A stretch of 40,102 nt of DNA from Lentzea sp. NBRC 105346 (GTDB lineage Bacteria > Actinomycetota > Actinomycetes > Mycobacteriales > Pseudonocardiaceae): contig NZ_BSTQ01000033.1 of NCBI RefSeq assembly GCF_030269605.1, positions 1 through 40,102 of the forward strand, given 5' to 3'. Below are positions 22,452 to 30,800 of this stretch, piece after piece. The first letter of the stretch is position 1. Each line of letters opens with the position of its first letter. The notes under the pieces are model-generated. The model was not told where the DNA came from. It saw only the letters and a program-made list of their open reading frames with translations, and searched no databases. Position numbers and translations under genes: made by a program.

Positions 22452-22927
22452 CGCACCCTTCCGGTGCTGACCGTCACGGGGTCGTGGCGCACCGGGAAGT
22501 TCACGCTCGCCGCGATGAAGCACATCGCGTGCGCCTTCTCGTGCAAGGCCTGCGCGGTGTCCTCGGTCTGCGGGTCCGCGACCGTCACGCGCGGGTTCAG
22601 CGTCACCTCGGTGAACCGGCCGCTGCCGTCCGCGTGCTCGGTCATCAGCCCGATGGCGTGATCCCGGTAGTCGATCACGACGACGCCGTTCACGCTGGCC
22701 AGGTGCAGGTACCACAGCATGTGGCACTGCGACAGTGACGCGACCAGCAGCTCCTCCGGGTTGTACCGCGAGCGGTCACCGCGGAATGACGGGTCCGACG
22801 AACCCAGGATCACCGGCTTGCCGACGACCCGGACCTCGTGGGCGCGTTCGAAGTCGCGGTAGCCCGCGGTGCCGCGGCCGGTGTTGCCGGTCCACACGAG
22901 ATCGACTTCGTAGTGGTGCGTCCCCAT
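22448..22927 (-). CDS. OsmC-family peroxiredoxin-like protein
   Basis: A 159-residue OsmC/Ohr-superfamily protein that should detoxify organic or inorganic hydroperoxides. The two redox cysteines are present: C68 in SLSQCHMLWYLH and C136 in KAHAMCFIAASVNFPV. The conserved RYNPEELLVAS segment precedes the first. The sequence suits the OsmC-like group rather than classical Ohr. The gene stands alone downstream of a strong hairpin that should cut it off from pepA. Confidence 0.93.
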   Translation of the reverse strand: MGTHHYEVDLVWTGNTGRGTAGYRDFERAHEVRVVGKPVILGSSDPSFRGDRSRYNPEELLVASLSQCHMLWYLHLASVNGVVVIDYRDHAIGLMTEHADGSGRFTEVTLNPRVTVADPQTEDTAQALHEKAHAMCFIAASVNFPVRHDPVTVSTGRVR

Positions 22928-22996
22928 GGGCCGATCCTCTCTCGCGAGACGTTCGTTGCACAGACACGAACAGCCACAGTGAGAAGTTCGACACTG

Positions 22997-23053
22997 GTGC
23001 CGTGAAGGGCACCCTCAGGACACCAGACGTCCTGAGGGTGCCCTTCACGGCAC
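22997..23053. terminator. Perfect 25-bp hairpin after pepA
   Basis: The arms 22997-23021 and 23029-23053 pair perfectly over 25 bp with a 7-nt loop. It starts 7 bp after the pepA stop on that strand. The arm sequence GTGCCGTGAAGGGCACC resembles the hairpin at 8564, and hairpins containing GTGAAGGGCACC are, from memory, abundant in Amycolatopsis-type genomes. Confidence 0.85.
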
Positions 23054-23059
23054 TTCCAC

Positions 23060-24532
23060 TCAGCCGTTCGCCGCGATGTCCGCCAGCACGGCCGCGATGG
23101 TCCGCACCGGAACGCCGGTGCCGCCCTTCGCCGTGTACCCGTAGGCGCCACCCGAGTGGTAAGCCGGACCGGCGACGTCGATGTGCGCCCACTCAACGCC
23201 GTCGGCGATGAACTCGCGCAGGAAGATGCCCGCCGCGAGCATGCCGCCCCACCGGTGCCCGGTGACGTTCGCCAGGTCGGCGAGCCGCGAGTCGAGGTCC
23301 GCGCGCAGCTCCTCGGGCAGCGGCATGGCCCACGCGCTCTCGCCGACCGCGCGGCCCAGCGCCGCGACGCGGTCGCGGAACGAGTCGGAGCCCATGACAC
23401 CCGCGGTGCGCTTGCCGAGCGACACGACCTGGGCGCCGGTCAGCGTCGAGGTCTCGATCAGGTAGTCGGGGTTGTCCTCGCCCGCGCGCACGATGGCGTC
23501 GGCCAGGATCAGCCGGCCCTCGGCGTCGGTGTTGAGCACCTCGACGGTCTTGCCGCCGTACATGGTCAGCACGTCGCCGGGGCGGTAGGCGTCGCCGGAC
23601 GGCATGTTCTCCGCCATCGGGACGGTCGCGATGATCTCCAGCGGGTACTTCAGCTTCGCCGCCAGGACCATGGTCGCGACGATCGCCGCGGCGCCGGACA
23701 TGTCGGACGACATCTCGTCCATGCCCGCGGCCGGCTTGATCGAGATGCCGCCGGTGTCGAACGTGATGCCCTTGCCGATCAGGGCGACCTTCTTGGTCGC
23801 CTTGGCGCCCTTGTAGGCGATGCGCACCAGGCGCGGCTGGCGCGCCGAGCCGCCGCCGACACCGAGGATGCCGCCGTAGCCCTTCTTGCGCAGCTGCTTC
23901 TCGTCGAGCACCTCGACGTCGAGGCCCGCGTCGGTGGCGAGCTTGGCGGCGCGGTCGGCGAACGAGCCGGGGTACAGGTCGTTCGGCGGGGTGTTGATGA
24001 AGTCGCGGGCGATGATCACGGACTCGGCGATCGCGGTCGACGCCTTCACCGTCGCGCGGGCCTCCTTGGAGACCGGCGCGTGCAGGTCGACCTTCGCGAC
24101 CGGGCCGTCGCCCTTGTCCGACTTGTACTCGGTGAAGCCGTACGCACCGAGCAGCGTGCCCTCGACGGCCGCGCCGAGGTGCACCGACGCGAGCGTCGTG
24201 ACGGCCTTCTTCTTGCCGCCCAGCGCACGCGCGGCGACACCGGAGGCGCGGCGCACCTGCTCCTCGCCTGCCTCCTTGCCCAGGCCGGCGGCGAGCACGA
24301 CCGGCGTGGCGAGCTTGCCGAACGTCGGCACCTTCACCAGCTCGCCGTCCTTGCCGGACGCGCCGAGCGTGCGCAGCGTCTCGACGAGCGTGCCGTCGAA
24401 CGCCGCGTCCACCGCCTCGGCGCCGGGCGCCAGCGCCAGTCCGTCCGGACCCTGCAGCGTGCCCACGACGACGGCGTCCGCGGTGATGCTGCTCAGGTCA
24501 CCTTCAGTGAGGGCCAGCTTCGGGGCTGTCAC
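23060..24532 (-). CDS. pepA: Leucyl aminopeptidase (M17 family)
   Basis: A 490-residue cytosolic metallo-aminopeptidase that removes N-terminal residues from peptides. The C-terminal catalytic domain holds the metal and bicarbonate-binding elements: IGKGITFDTGGISIKPAAGMDEMSSDMSGAAA (about 255-286) and the M17 signature NTDAEGRLILADAI (about 340-353). The N-terminal macro-like domain is divergent, as usual. The M. tuberculosis ortholog is pepB, in the same neighbourhood. Confidence 0.96.
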   Translation of the reverse strand: MTAPKLALTEGDLSSITADAVVVGTLQGPDGLALAPGAEAVDAAFDGTLVETLRTLGASGKDGELVKVPTFGKLATPVVLAAGLGKEAGEEQVRRASGVAARALGGKKKAVTTLASVHLGAAVEGTLLGAYGFTEYKSDKGDGPVAKVDLHAPVSKEARATVKASTAIAESVIIARDFINTPPNDLYPGSFADRAAKLATDAGLDVEVLDEKQLRKKGYGGILGVGGGSARQPRLVRIAYKGAKATKKVALIGKGITFDTGGISIKPAAGMDEMSSDMSGAAAIVATMVLAAKLKYPLEIIATVPMAENMPSGDAYRPGDVLTMYGGKTVEVLNTDAEGRLILADAIVRAGEDNPDYLIETSTLTGAQVVSLGKRTAGVMGSDSFRDRVAALGRAVGESAWAMPLPEELRADLDSRLADLANVTGHRWGGMLAAGIFLREFIADGVEWAHIDVAGPAYHSGGAYGYTAKGGTGVPVRTIAAVLADIAANG

Positions 24533-24723
24533 GTGCTGCTCCAGGTTGTGCGCAGGGTCGGGTCCACGAAATCGTGAACCATGCTAAAGGTCGGCCGTCA
24601 CCGCCAGTGCCGAGGGCCGACTCGACCGGCCCAACTTCGTCGCAGCGCGTAGCGAGACAACCGGGTACGGCATCAACCGACCGGGTGGTTACCGCCGGGC
24701 GGAGCATCTGCGACTGTGTACCG

Positions 24724-25923
24724 GTGACGCAAACGCCACGCGCCATCGTGTTGGGCCTCTCCGCGATGCTCGGCGCAGGGGTGTTCGCCGGGTTCGCCCC
24801 CGCGGCCGCGCTGGCCGGCTGGTGGTTCGTCCCCGCACTGCTGCTCTCCGCGGCCGCCGCCCTGTGCTCGGCCTTCTCGACGGCGGACCAGTCGCGCGCG
24901 CTGCCGGAGACCACCGGCTACGGCTTCATCCGCAACCAGCTCGGCCCGTGGTCCGCGCGCCTGGGCGCCAGCGGCTACCTGCTCGGCCGGTTCGCGATGG
25001 CCGCGGCGATCGCCACGATGTTCGGCGCCTACGTCTTGCCCGAGTCCCCGGCGACCGCGGCCGTCCTGTTGATCACCGGCACCGTGCTGCTCACCGCCAC
25101 GGGATTCCGCTGGACGCCCGCGCTCAGCTGGGCCGCCGCCATCTTCGTGGTCGTCGTCCTCGCGCTGGTCGTCGTCTCGTGCTTCTCCATCGCACCGCCC
25201 CAGGCCGTCACCACCACCGGGAACACGCGCGAGCTGGTCGGCGTCGGCGCGCTCCTCTTCGCGGCGTTCCTGGGCTTCGAACGCATCACCGTCGACTCCG
25301 GCCTGTCCGAGCGCACGCTGCGGATCGCGATCCCGGTGACGATCGGCGGCGCGCTCGCCGTCTACCTGGCGGTCGGCGTGGGCGTGCACCGCCAGCTCGG
25401 CACCGACCGGCTGGCCCTCTCGCCCGCACCGCTCCGCGACGCGCTCGCCGCGGCCGACGCCGCGGCACTGATCCCGCTGGTGCAGGCGGCCGCGGCCGTC
25501 GCGGCAGTGTCCACGTTGTACTTCGTGCTCTCCGGCACGCGCCGCACGATGACCGCGATGGTCGAGCACGGCGACCTGCCGCGCCCGCTCGGGCGCGCCC
25601 CGCGCGCGGTCGACGTCCTCGCGGGCGCCGCCATGATCGTCGCCGCGCTGCTGATGCCGCTCGGTCTCGCGCTCGGCGTGGCCGCGTGCGCGTCGCTGTT
25701 CTACTACGCGTTCACCAACGCGTCCGCCCGCATCCTGTTGCAGGACGAGCGGACCTGGCCGATGCGCACGGCGTGCCTCGGCCTCGGCCTCTCGGTGCTG
25801 CTGGCGATGAGCGTTCCGGTTCCCGCGCTGCTGACGACGCTGGCCGGCCTGGCCGTGGGCACCGCCCTCTTCGGACTGCCCGCCGTCGTGCGCCGGCCGC
25901 GGACCACGCTGCGCGCGACCTAG
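24724..25923 (+). CDS. APC-superfamily-like amino acid permease
   Basis: A 399-residue integral membrane transporter with about 11-12 hydrophobic segments. The N-terminal GLSAMLGAGVFAGFAPAAALAG matches helix 1 of APC permeases, where the unwound G-A-G binds substrate. A conserved FLGFERITVDSGLSERTLRIAIP lies mid-protein, as in that family. The substrate is not predictable. GTG 24724 is chosen because homology begins at once; the frame is open from 24574, but the upstream part is not protein-like. The stop converges with the 86-aa membrane protein gene, overlapping by 4 bp. Confidence 0.87.
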   Translation: MTQTPRAIVLGLSAMLGAGVFAGFAPAAALAGWWFVPALLLSAAAALCSAFSTADQSRALPETTGYGFIRNQLGPWSARLGASGYLLGRFAMAAAIATMFGAYVLPESPATAAVLLITGTVLLTATGFRWTPALSWAAAIFVVVVLALVVVSCFSIAPPQAVTTTGNTRELVGVGALLFAAFLGFERITVDSGLSERTLRIAIPVTIGGALAVYLAVGVGVHRQLGTDRLALSPAPLRDALAAADAAALIPLVQAAAAVAAVSTLYFVLSGTRRTMTAMVEHGDLPRPLGRAPRAVDVLAGAAMIVAALLMPLGLALGVAACASLFYYAFTNASARILLQDERTWPMRTACLGLGLSVLLAMSVPVPALLTTLAGLAVGTALFGLPAVVRRPRTTLRAT

Positions 25924-26180
25924 TTCGTGACGAGTGTGATGAGCATGATCGCGGCGTAGATCACGTACCAGACGATCGCGCCGGTGGACGGGCCCTTGAC
26001 CTTGTCCCTGGCCGAGTTCCAGACGATGAAGAAGACCAGCACGCAGAACGCCGCGCCCGCCGTCGCGACGGGGCCACCGAGTCGCCAGCCCGCCATCAGC
26101 GTCAGGCCGGAGCCGAGCACCAGCAGGGCCCATTGCAGGAACAGCCGGAGATCCGCACCGGCCGTGGTCTTCTCGCTCAT
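25920..26180 (-). CDS. Small membrane protein, 86 aa
   Basis: Not recognised. Three hydrophobic segments are visible (about 13-31, 36-54 and 65-84), with short charged loops (NSARDKVKGPS). A cytoplasmic N-terminus MSEKTTAGADLR is likely. It converges on the permease gene and is divergent from ilvE. Confidence 0.75.
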   Translation of the reverse strand: MSEKTTAGADLRLFLQWALLVLGSGLTLMAGWRLGGPVATAGAAFCVLVFFIVWNSARDKVKGPSTGAIVWYVIYAAIMLITLVTN

Positions 26181-26295
26181 GGGCGCACAGAGTAGTTCCC
26201 GATCTTCACCTCGTGGAGCGGAACCGGAATGGTTGGACGTCCGAGTTTTGGGAACACGATTTTCCGAACGGCGATCCGGGCATTACCGTGCACAC

Positions 26296-27384
26296 ATGAC
26301 GACGTCGTTGCCTTTCACCCGGACCCCCAACCCGCAGCCGGCGACCCCGGAGCGCGTTGCGGAGGTACTCGCGAAGCCGGGCTTCGGGCAGCACTTCACC
26401 GACCACATGGTGACGATTCGTTGGAACCGGGAGCAGGGCTGGCACGACGCGGTCGTCGGCCCGTACGGCTCACTGCAGCTGGATCCCGCCGCGATGGTGC
26501 TGCACTACGGCCAGGCGATCTTCGAAGGGCTCAAGGCCTACCGCCAGCCCGACGGATCGATCGCATCCTTCCGTCCCGAGGCCAACGCCGCGCGCTTCCG
26601 CGCCTCGGCCGTCCGCCTCGCCATGCCGGAACTGCCGGACGAGCTGTTCCTCCAGTCGATCCGCGAGCTGGTCGACATCGACGGCCGGTGGGTGCCCACC
26701 GCCGAGGAGGAGTCGCTCTACCTGCGCCCCTTCATGTTCTCCACGGAGAAGGGGCTCGGAGTCCGGCCGGCCGGCGAATACATCTACGTTCTCATCGCCT
26801 CACCCGCGGGCTCCTACTTCCCCGGCGGCATCAAGCCGGTTTCCGTGTGGCTGTCCACCGAGTACGTGCGCGCCGCACCCGGCGGCACCGGTGCGGCCAA
26901 GTTCGCAGGCAACTACGCCGCCTCCCTCGTCGCCCAGGCGCAGGCCGCCGAAAAGGGCTGTGACCAGGTCGTGTGGCTCGACGCCATCGAGCGCCGCTGG
27001 GTCGAGGAGATGGGCGGGATGAACCTGTTCTTCGTCTTCGACGACAAGGTCGTGACGCCCGAGCTCACCGGCACGCTGCTGCCGGGCATCACCCGCGACT
27101 CGCTCCTCAAGCTGGCCGGCGACCTCGGCTACCAGACCGAGGAACGCCGCGTCTCCACCGAGGAGTGGGAGAAGAAGGCCGAGTCCGGCGAGCTCACCGA
27201 GGTGTTCGCGTGCGGTACGGCGGCGGTGATCACGCCGGTCGGCTACGTGAAACACGCGGGCGGCGAGTTCTCGGTGTCCGAGGGCAAGACCGGCGAGCTG
27301 ACCATGAAGCTGCGCGAACGGCTGACCGGCCTGCAGCACGGCCACGTGGCCGACGAGCACGGCTGGATGACCAAGCTCGCTTGA
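26296..27384 (+). CDS. ilvE: Branched-chain amino acid aminotransferase
   Basis: A 362-residue fold-type IV PLP enzyme for the last step of Val, Leu and Ile synthesis and the first step of their breakdown. The PLP Lys is K202 in GGTGAAKFAGNYAAS. Other conserved stretches are LHYGQAIFEGLKAYR (about 69-83), YLRPFMFSTEKGLG and EVFACGTAAVITPVG. ATG 26296 is 8 residues before the conserved start; the frame is open further upstream without homology. It is in the same place as in M. tuberculosis. Confidence 0.97.
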   Translation: MTTSLPFTRTPNPQPATPERVAEVLAKPGFGQHFTDHMVTIRWNREQGWHDAVVGPYGSLQLDPAAMVLHYGQAIFEGLKAYRQPDGSIASFRPEANAARFRASAVRLAMPELPDELFLQSIRELVDIDGRWVPTAEEESLYLRPFMFSTEKGLGVRPAGEYIYVLIASPAGSYFPGGIKPVSVWLSTEYVRAAPGGTGAAKFAGNYAASLVAQAQAAEKGCDQVVWLDAIERRWVEEMGGMNLFFVFDDKVVTPELTGTLLPGITRDSLLKLAGDLGYQTEERRVSTEEWEKKAESGELTEVFACGTAAVITPVGYVKHAGGEFSVSEGKTGELTMKLRERLTGLQHGHVADEHGWMTKLA

Positions 27385-27411
27385 TTCTGGGCATCAGCTG
27401 AGCAGGGACCT

Positions 27412-27442
27412 GGGTTCGTGGACGGGATCCGTTCACGAACCC
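27412..27442. terminator. Hairpin after ilvE
   Basis: GGGTTCGTG (27412-27420) pairs with CACGAACCC (27434-27442) around a 13-nt loop, 28 bp after the ilvE stop. Confidence 0.65.
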
Positions 27443-27481
27443 GCTCTCTGCAACGACAAGGGGTCGATGTTGCCGACGCTG

Positions 27482-27781
27482 TTAGGACGCGTGCAAAGTC
27501 GTGACCTTGATGCCATCGAAGGATATGTAGATCGTTTCCTCGGTCGCTCCCGCCGATGGTTGATCGGACACCGTGAAGATTATTCTGGTGTTCGCGGGCG
27601 GGACAGCCGAGGTGGACGTCGGCTTGCCGAAGTCCACGACAGACGCCGCAGCTGAGCTGGAGACCTGTGTCTGTGGCTGGATGAAACCGAAGCCGTTGCC
27701 GGCGAAGGCCGAGCTACCGGTGCAGGTGAGGCCGATCACCGCCGTGACGATCGCGACCTGACCCGTCAGTGGAATGGTCAC
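27482..27781 (-). CDS. Secreted small protein, 99 aa
   Basis: Not recognised. GTG 27781 has a very strong ribosome site (GGAGGGAGGGG). The N-terminus VTIPLTGQVAIVTAVIGLTCTGSSAFAG is a Sec signal with cleavage likely after AFA (about residue 27). The mature part of about 72 residues is Ser/Thr-rich (VSSSAAASVVDFGKPTSTSA), then a possible beta-sandwich segment NTRIIFTVSDQ and ETIYISFDGIKVTTL. It lies between ilvE and the cobalamin genes with no clear partner, and its composition is less GC-rich than its neighbours. Confidence 0.75.
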   Translation of the reverse strand: MTIPLTGQVAIVTAVIGLTCTGSSAFAGNGFGFIQPQTQVSSSAAASVVDFGKPTSTSAVPPANTRIIFTVSDQPSAGATEETIYISFDGIKVTTLHAS

Positions 27782-27861
27782 GGCCCCTCCCTCCAACGGG
27801 TGAAATACGTCTGCATGGAGGAGTCGGAAATGCGTTGGGCGTTGTTACGCGGCGCCCGTCG

Positions 27862-28569
27862 TCAGCTGAGCACGACCAGTACCGCAAGAGTCGAGAGTTC
27901 GGCGGCAGCACCGAGGACGTCCCCGGTGATGCCGCCGAACCGCTTTCTGGTGTGCTGCACGAGAAACGCGGTGACCGCGAACGCCAGCACGATCGCCAAC
28001 GGCCCGCGCACACCGAAGTACGCGGACACGCCCAGCAACCCCAGCCACCACGCCGCGACCGTCCACACCGGCTGCGTCCCGGCGACCAGCGCGCCCAGTC
28101 CCTCGGGCCGGGCCGCGGGGACCCCGCGCAGGCAGCAGATCCCGAACGCCGCGCGCCCCGCCGTCAATGCCAGCACGACCGCTTCCCAAGGCACGGCGGG
28201 AAAAGCGGCCGCCTGCGCGCCGAGCACCACGATCAGCGTGACGACCGCGAACGGTCCGGCGCCGCCGTCCTTCATGACCTGCAGCGCGCGCTCCGGCGGT
28301 CCGTAGCAACCGAGCCCGTCCGCGGTGTCGGCCAGTCCGTCGAGGTGCATGCCGCGTGTCGCCAGCGCGAGCAGCCCCACGACGAGGAACCCGGCCAGCA
28401 ACGACGGCATGCCCACATAGGACAGTCCGAACAGGACCGCCGCGGCGAGAAGTCCCAGCAGCGCGCCGACAATCGGCGCGCAGGCGATCGCCCGGCGGGC
28501 GGCGGCGGTGTCGACCTCGCCACGCACCCGCACGGGCAGGATCGTCAGCCAGGACAGCGCGAGGAGCAT
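27862..28569 (-). CDS. cobS: Adenosylcobinamide-GDP ribazoletransferase
   Basis: Joins adenosylcobinamide-GDP to alpha-ribazole to give adenosylcobalamin, at the membrane. The protein has 235 residues and about six membrane segments. The family signature GMHLDGLADTADGLGCYG is near residues 73-90, and KDGGAGPFAVVTL near 99-111. The ATG shares one base with the cobT stop (TGATG), so translation is coupled. The frame continues upstream only as a shadow of cobT. Confidence 0.96.
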   Translation of the reverse strand: MLLALSWLTILPVRVRGEVDTAAARRAIACAPIVGALLGLLAAAVLFGLSYVGMPSLLAGFLVVGLLALATRGMHLDGLADTADGLGCYGPPERALQVMKDGGAGPFAVVTLIVVLGAQAAAFPAVPWEAVVLALTAGRAAFGICCLRGVPAARPEGLGALVAGTQPVWTVAAWWLGLLGVSAYFGVRGPLAIVLAFAVTAFLVQHTRKRFGGITGDVLGAAAELSTLAVLVVLS

Positions 28570-29606
28570 CAGTCCTTGCCTGAGATTCCAGCGCTGTCGA
28601 ACGTGGCCATCTCCGCGAGGATCTTCGTCGCGGCGATCACCAGCGGCAGCGCCGCCACCGCGCCCGAGCCCTCGCCGAGCCGCATCTCGAACTCCAGCAA
28701 CGGCTTCAGCGACAGGTGTGCCAGCGCGATCGCGTGCGCGGGCTCGGCCGACTGGTGTCCCGCGACCCACCACTCGCGCGCCCCCGGCGCCATCTCCTCG
28801 GCGACGACCGCGGCGGCACCGACGACGACGCCGTCCAGGATCACCGGCGTGCGGCGCACCGCCGCCTGCGCCAGGAACCCAGCCATGGCCGCGATGTCCG
28901 CGCCGCTGGACGACGCGAGCAGCGCCACCGGGTCGCTGATGTTGAGCCGGGCCCGGCGCAGCGCGTCGCGGATCGCCGCGGTCTTGCGCATCCAGCCCTG
29001 GTCGTCGATGCCGGTGCCGCGGCCGACGACGGCGACCGGCTCGGAACCGGTCAGCGACGCGATCAGCACCGCGGACGGGGTGGTGTTGCCGATGCCCATG
29101 TCGCCCGCGACGAGCAGGTCCGCGCCCGCGTCGACCTCCTCGTCGGCGATCTGACGACCGGCGGCGATCGCGGCTTCGCACTCCTCGCGCGTCAGCGCGT
29201 CCTCGCGGTCGATCGACCCCGACGAACGCCGGACCTTGAGCTCGCCGACGGGCGTGTCGCCGTCGACGGCCATGTCGACCACGCGGACCGTGGCCCCCGC
29301 GACCTGCGCGAGCACGTTGACCGCGGCGCCGCCCTTGAGGAAGTTGCCGACCATCTGGCCGGTGACCTCGCTGGGGAACGCCGAGACGCCGTGCCGCGCG
29401 ACCCCGTGGTCACCGGCGAAGACGACGACGCGCGGCCGCGTGAACGGCCGGGGCGGGCAGGTGCCCTGGCATGCCGCGACCCAGTTGCCGATCTCCTCGA
29501 GCCGTCCCAGCGAGCCGAGCGGCTTGGTCAGCACGGCCTGTCGTGCCTCGGCCTCGCGCAGAACGGCCTCGGACGGCGGCTCAACGGGCGGAAACTCCGT
29601 GCTCAC
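28569..29606 (-). CDS. cobT: Nicotinate-nucleotide-dimethylbenzimidazole phosphoribosyltransferase
   Basis: Makes alpha-ribazole phosphate from nicotinate mononucleotide and the lower-ligand base. The protein has 345 residues. Visible conserved stretches are KPLGSLGRLEEIGNW (about 28-42), VVVFAGDHGVARHGVSAFPSEVT, DMGIGNTT, and the catalytic Glu in RLGEGSGAVAALPL near the C-terminus. It is the second gene of cobU-cobT-cobS, 9 bp after cobU and overlapping cobS by one base. Confidence 0.97.
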   Translation of the reverse strand: MSTEFPPVEPPSEAVLREAEARQAVLTKPLGSLGRLEEIGNWVAACQGTCPPRPFTRPRVVVFAGDHGVARHGVSAFPSEVTGQMVGNFLKGGAAVNVLAQVAGATVRVVDMAVDGDTPVGELKVRRSSGSIDREDALTREECEAAIAAGRQIADEEVDAGADLLVAGDMGIGNTTPSAVLIASLTGSEPVAVVGRGTGIDDQGWMRKTAAIRDALRRARLNISDPVALLASSSGADIAAMAGFLAQAAVRRTPVILDGVVVGAAAVVAEEMAPGAREWWVAGHQSAEPAHAIALAHLSLKPLLEFEMRLGEGSGAVAALPLVIAATKILAEMATFDSAGISGKD

Positions 29607-29615
29607 CTGGTGCTC

Positions 29616-30155
29616 CTAACGCAGTCGCAGGGGAATGCCGGCGACGAGGAGCAGCACCTCGTCGCACACCTCGGCGAGCCTGGCGTTCAGCGAACCGAGG
29701 TGATCGCGGAAGAGTCTGCCTGAGTGAGTGCTCGGCACGACGCCGAGCCCGACCTCCGCCGACACGAGCACCAGCCGCGTGCGGCACGTGCTGACGGACG
29801 TGACGAGCTCGCTGATCTCCCGCTCGACGAGGTCGAGCCCGCGGCCCTCCCACGTCCCCGCGTCGTCCAGCGCGTTGACCAGCCACGTCGACATGTCGTC
29901 GACCAGGATCGGCGGATCTTCGGGCTGCGTGGCGGTGAGCAACGCGGACACGTCGCCGGGAGCGGGGGCGTCGACGGTGTGCCACGTGGCCGGCCTCCGC
30001 GCCACGTGCAGTGCGATCCGTGCGTCCCAGTCCGGGTCGTCGGGATAGCGCCGCGACGTTGCGACGTAAGTCACGATCGCGTCGGTGAGCAGGCCTTCTG
30101 CGTGCGCGGACTTGCCACTGCGGGCTCCGCCGAGCACCAATGTCCTTCGGGTCAC
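29616..30155 (-). CDS. cobU: Adenosylcobinamide kinase/guanylyltransferase
   Basis: A 179-residue bifunctional enzyme that phosphorylates adenosylcobinamide and adds GMP. The P-loop GGARSGKS is at residues 9-16. YVATSR lies near residue 30, and the His of the guanylylation site is probably in DWDARIALHVARRP. Near the C-terminus SAEVGLGVVPSTHSGRLFRDHLG is a family hallmark. It is the first gene of the operon; 16 bp separate its start from the divergent 65-aa gene. Confidence 0.96.
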   Translation of the reverse strand: MTRRTLVLGGARSGKSAHAEGLLTDAIVTYVATSRRYPDDPDWDARIALHVARRPATWHTVDAPAPGDVSALLTATQPEDPPILVDDMSTWLVNALDDAGTWEGRGLDLVEREISELVTSVSTCRTRLVLVSAEVGLGVVPSTHSGRLFRDHLGSLNARLAEVCDEVLLLVAGIPLRLR

Positions 30156-30171
30156 GGGTTAGCCTTCGTCC

Positions 30172-30369
30172 ATGGACTTCCGCTGGCGCTACCAGGATGC
30201 ACAGGGCCGTGAGGTGCCCGGCCCCGAGGTCGCCTTCGCGGACCAGCAGGAGGCCGAGGAGTGGTTCAGCTCCTGCTGGCAGGAGCTGCTCGACGACGGC
30301 GTCGAACAGGTCACCCTGCTGCACGCGGAGTCCGAGGTGTACGGGCCTATGAGTCTCTACTCGGCCTAA
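30172..30369 (+). CDS. Small conserved actinobacterial protein, 65 aa
   Basis: Begins MDFRWRYQDAQG; no signal, no membrane segment, strongly acidic. The central helix QQEAEEWFSSCWQELLDDG is amphipathic. The end VTLLHAESEVYGPMSLYSA overlaps the convergent acetyltransferase by 23 bp. It has homologues of similar size in actinobacteria as far as I recall, with no known role. Confidence 0.8.
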   Translation: MDFRWRYQDAQGREVPGPEVAFADQQEAEEWFSSCWQELLDDGVEQVTLLHAESEVYGPMSLYSA

Positions 30370-30739
30370 AAACCATTCCCCTTACCTTTAGAAAGCCGAG
30401 CTTGTCGTAGAACGGCACGACGTCGTCGTCGCACACGATGTCGATGCTGTAGACGGCGCCGATCTCGTCGACGATCCGCTTGACGAGCTCCTGGCCGATG
30501 CCGCGCCCCTGGTATTCGGGCAGAACTTCGAGCAGCGGCAGGTAGGCGGAGAAGACGCCGTCCGAGAGTCCGGTGACGAAGCCGACGACCCGATCTCCGT
30601 CGAACGCGAGGACCGCGTGCTGGGCCCGCCGCAGGATCGTCAGGTGCTCGTCCGGCGACGGCGGCGACGGCCAGCCGACGAAGAACCCGGTCAGCTGGTC
30701 CGGGCGAAGGTCGTCCGGTACGCGTCGGTAGCGGATCAC
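30347..30739 (-). CDS. GNAT-family N-acetyltransferase
   Basis: A 130-residue single-domain acetyltransferase. The acetyl-CoA pyrophosphate loop is in motif A, LEVLPEYQGRGIGQELV (about 71-87), and motif B follows as YDKLGFLKVRGMVF. The central strand VVGFVTGLSDG precedes motif A. The substrate is unknown. Confidence 0.92.
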   Translation of the reverse strand: MIRYRRVPDDLRPDQLTGFFVGWPSPPSPDEHLTILRRAQHAVLAFDGDRVVGFVTGLSDGVFSAYLPLLEVLPEYQGRGIGQELVKRIVDEIGAVYSIDIVCDDDVVPFYDKLGFLKVRGMVFRPSRDS

Positions 30740-30800
30740 GGGCCAAGATTAACCCCGACTTCGTTAGCAAGCCGAACGAATTCCGTTTAAGCTCCGATGC

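Noticed and set aside
24574..24723. N-terminal extension of the permease from an upstream start
   Set aside because: The 50 added residues are Pro/Ser/Arg-rich and precede the typical APC first helix; GTG 24724 fits the family.
27482..27781. Second RiPP precursor or bacteriocin
   Set aside because: It has a normal Sec signal peptide and a mature part of about 72 residues, no modification genes nearby, and lies in the core block.
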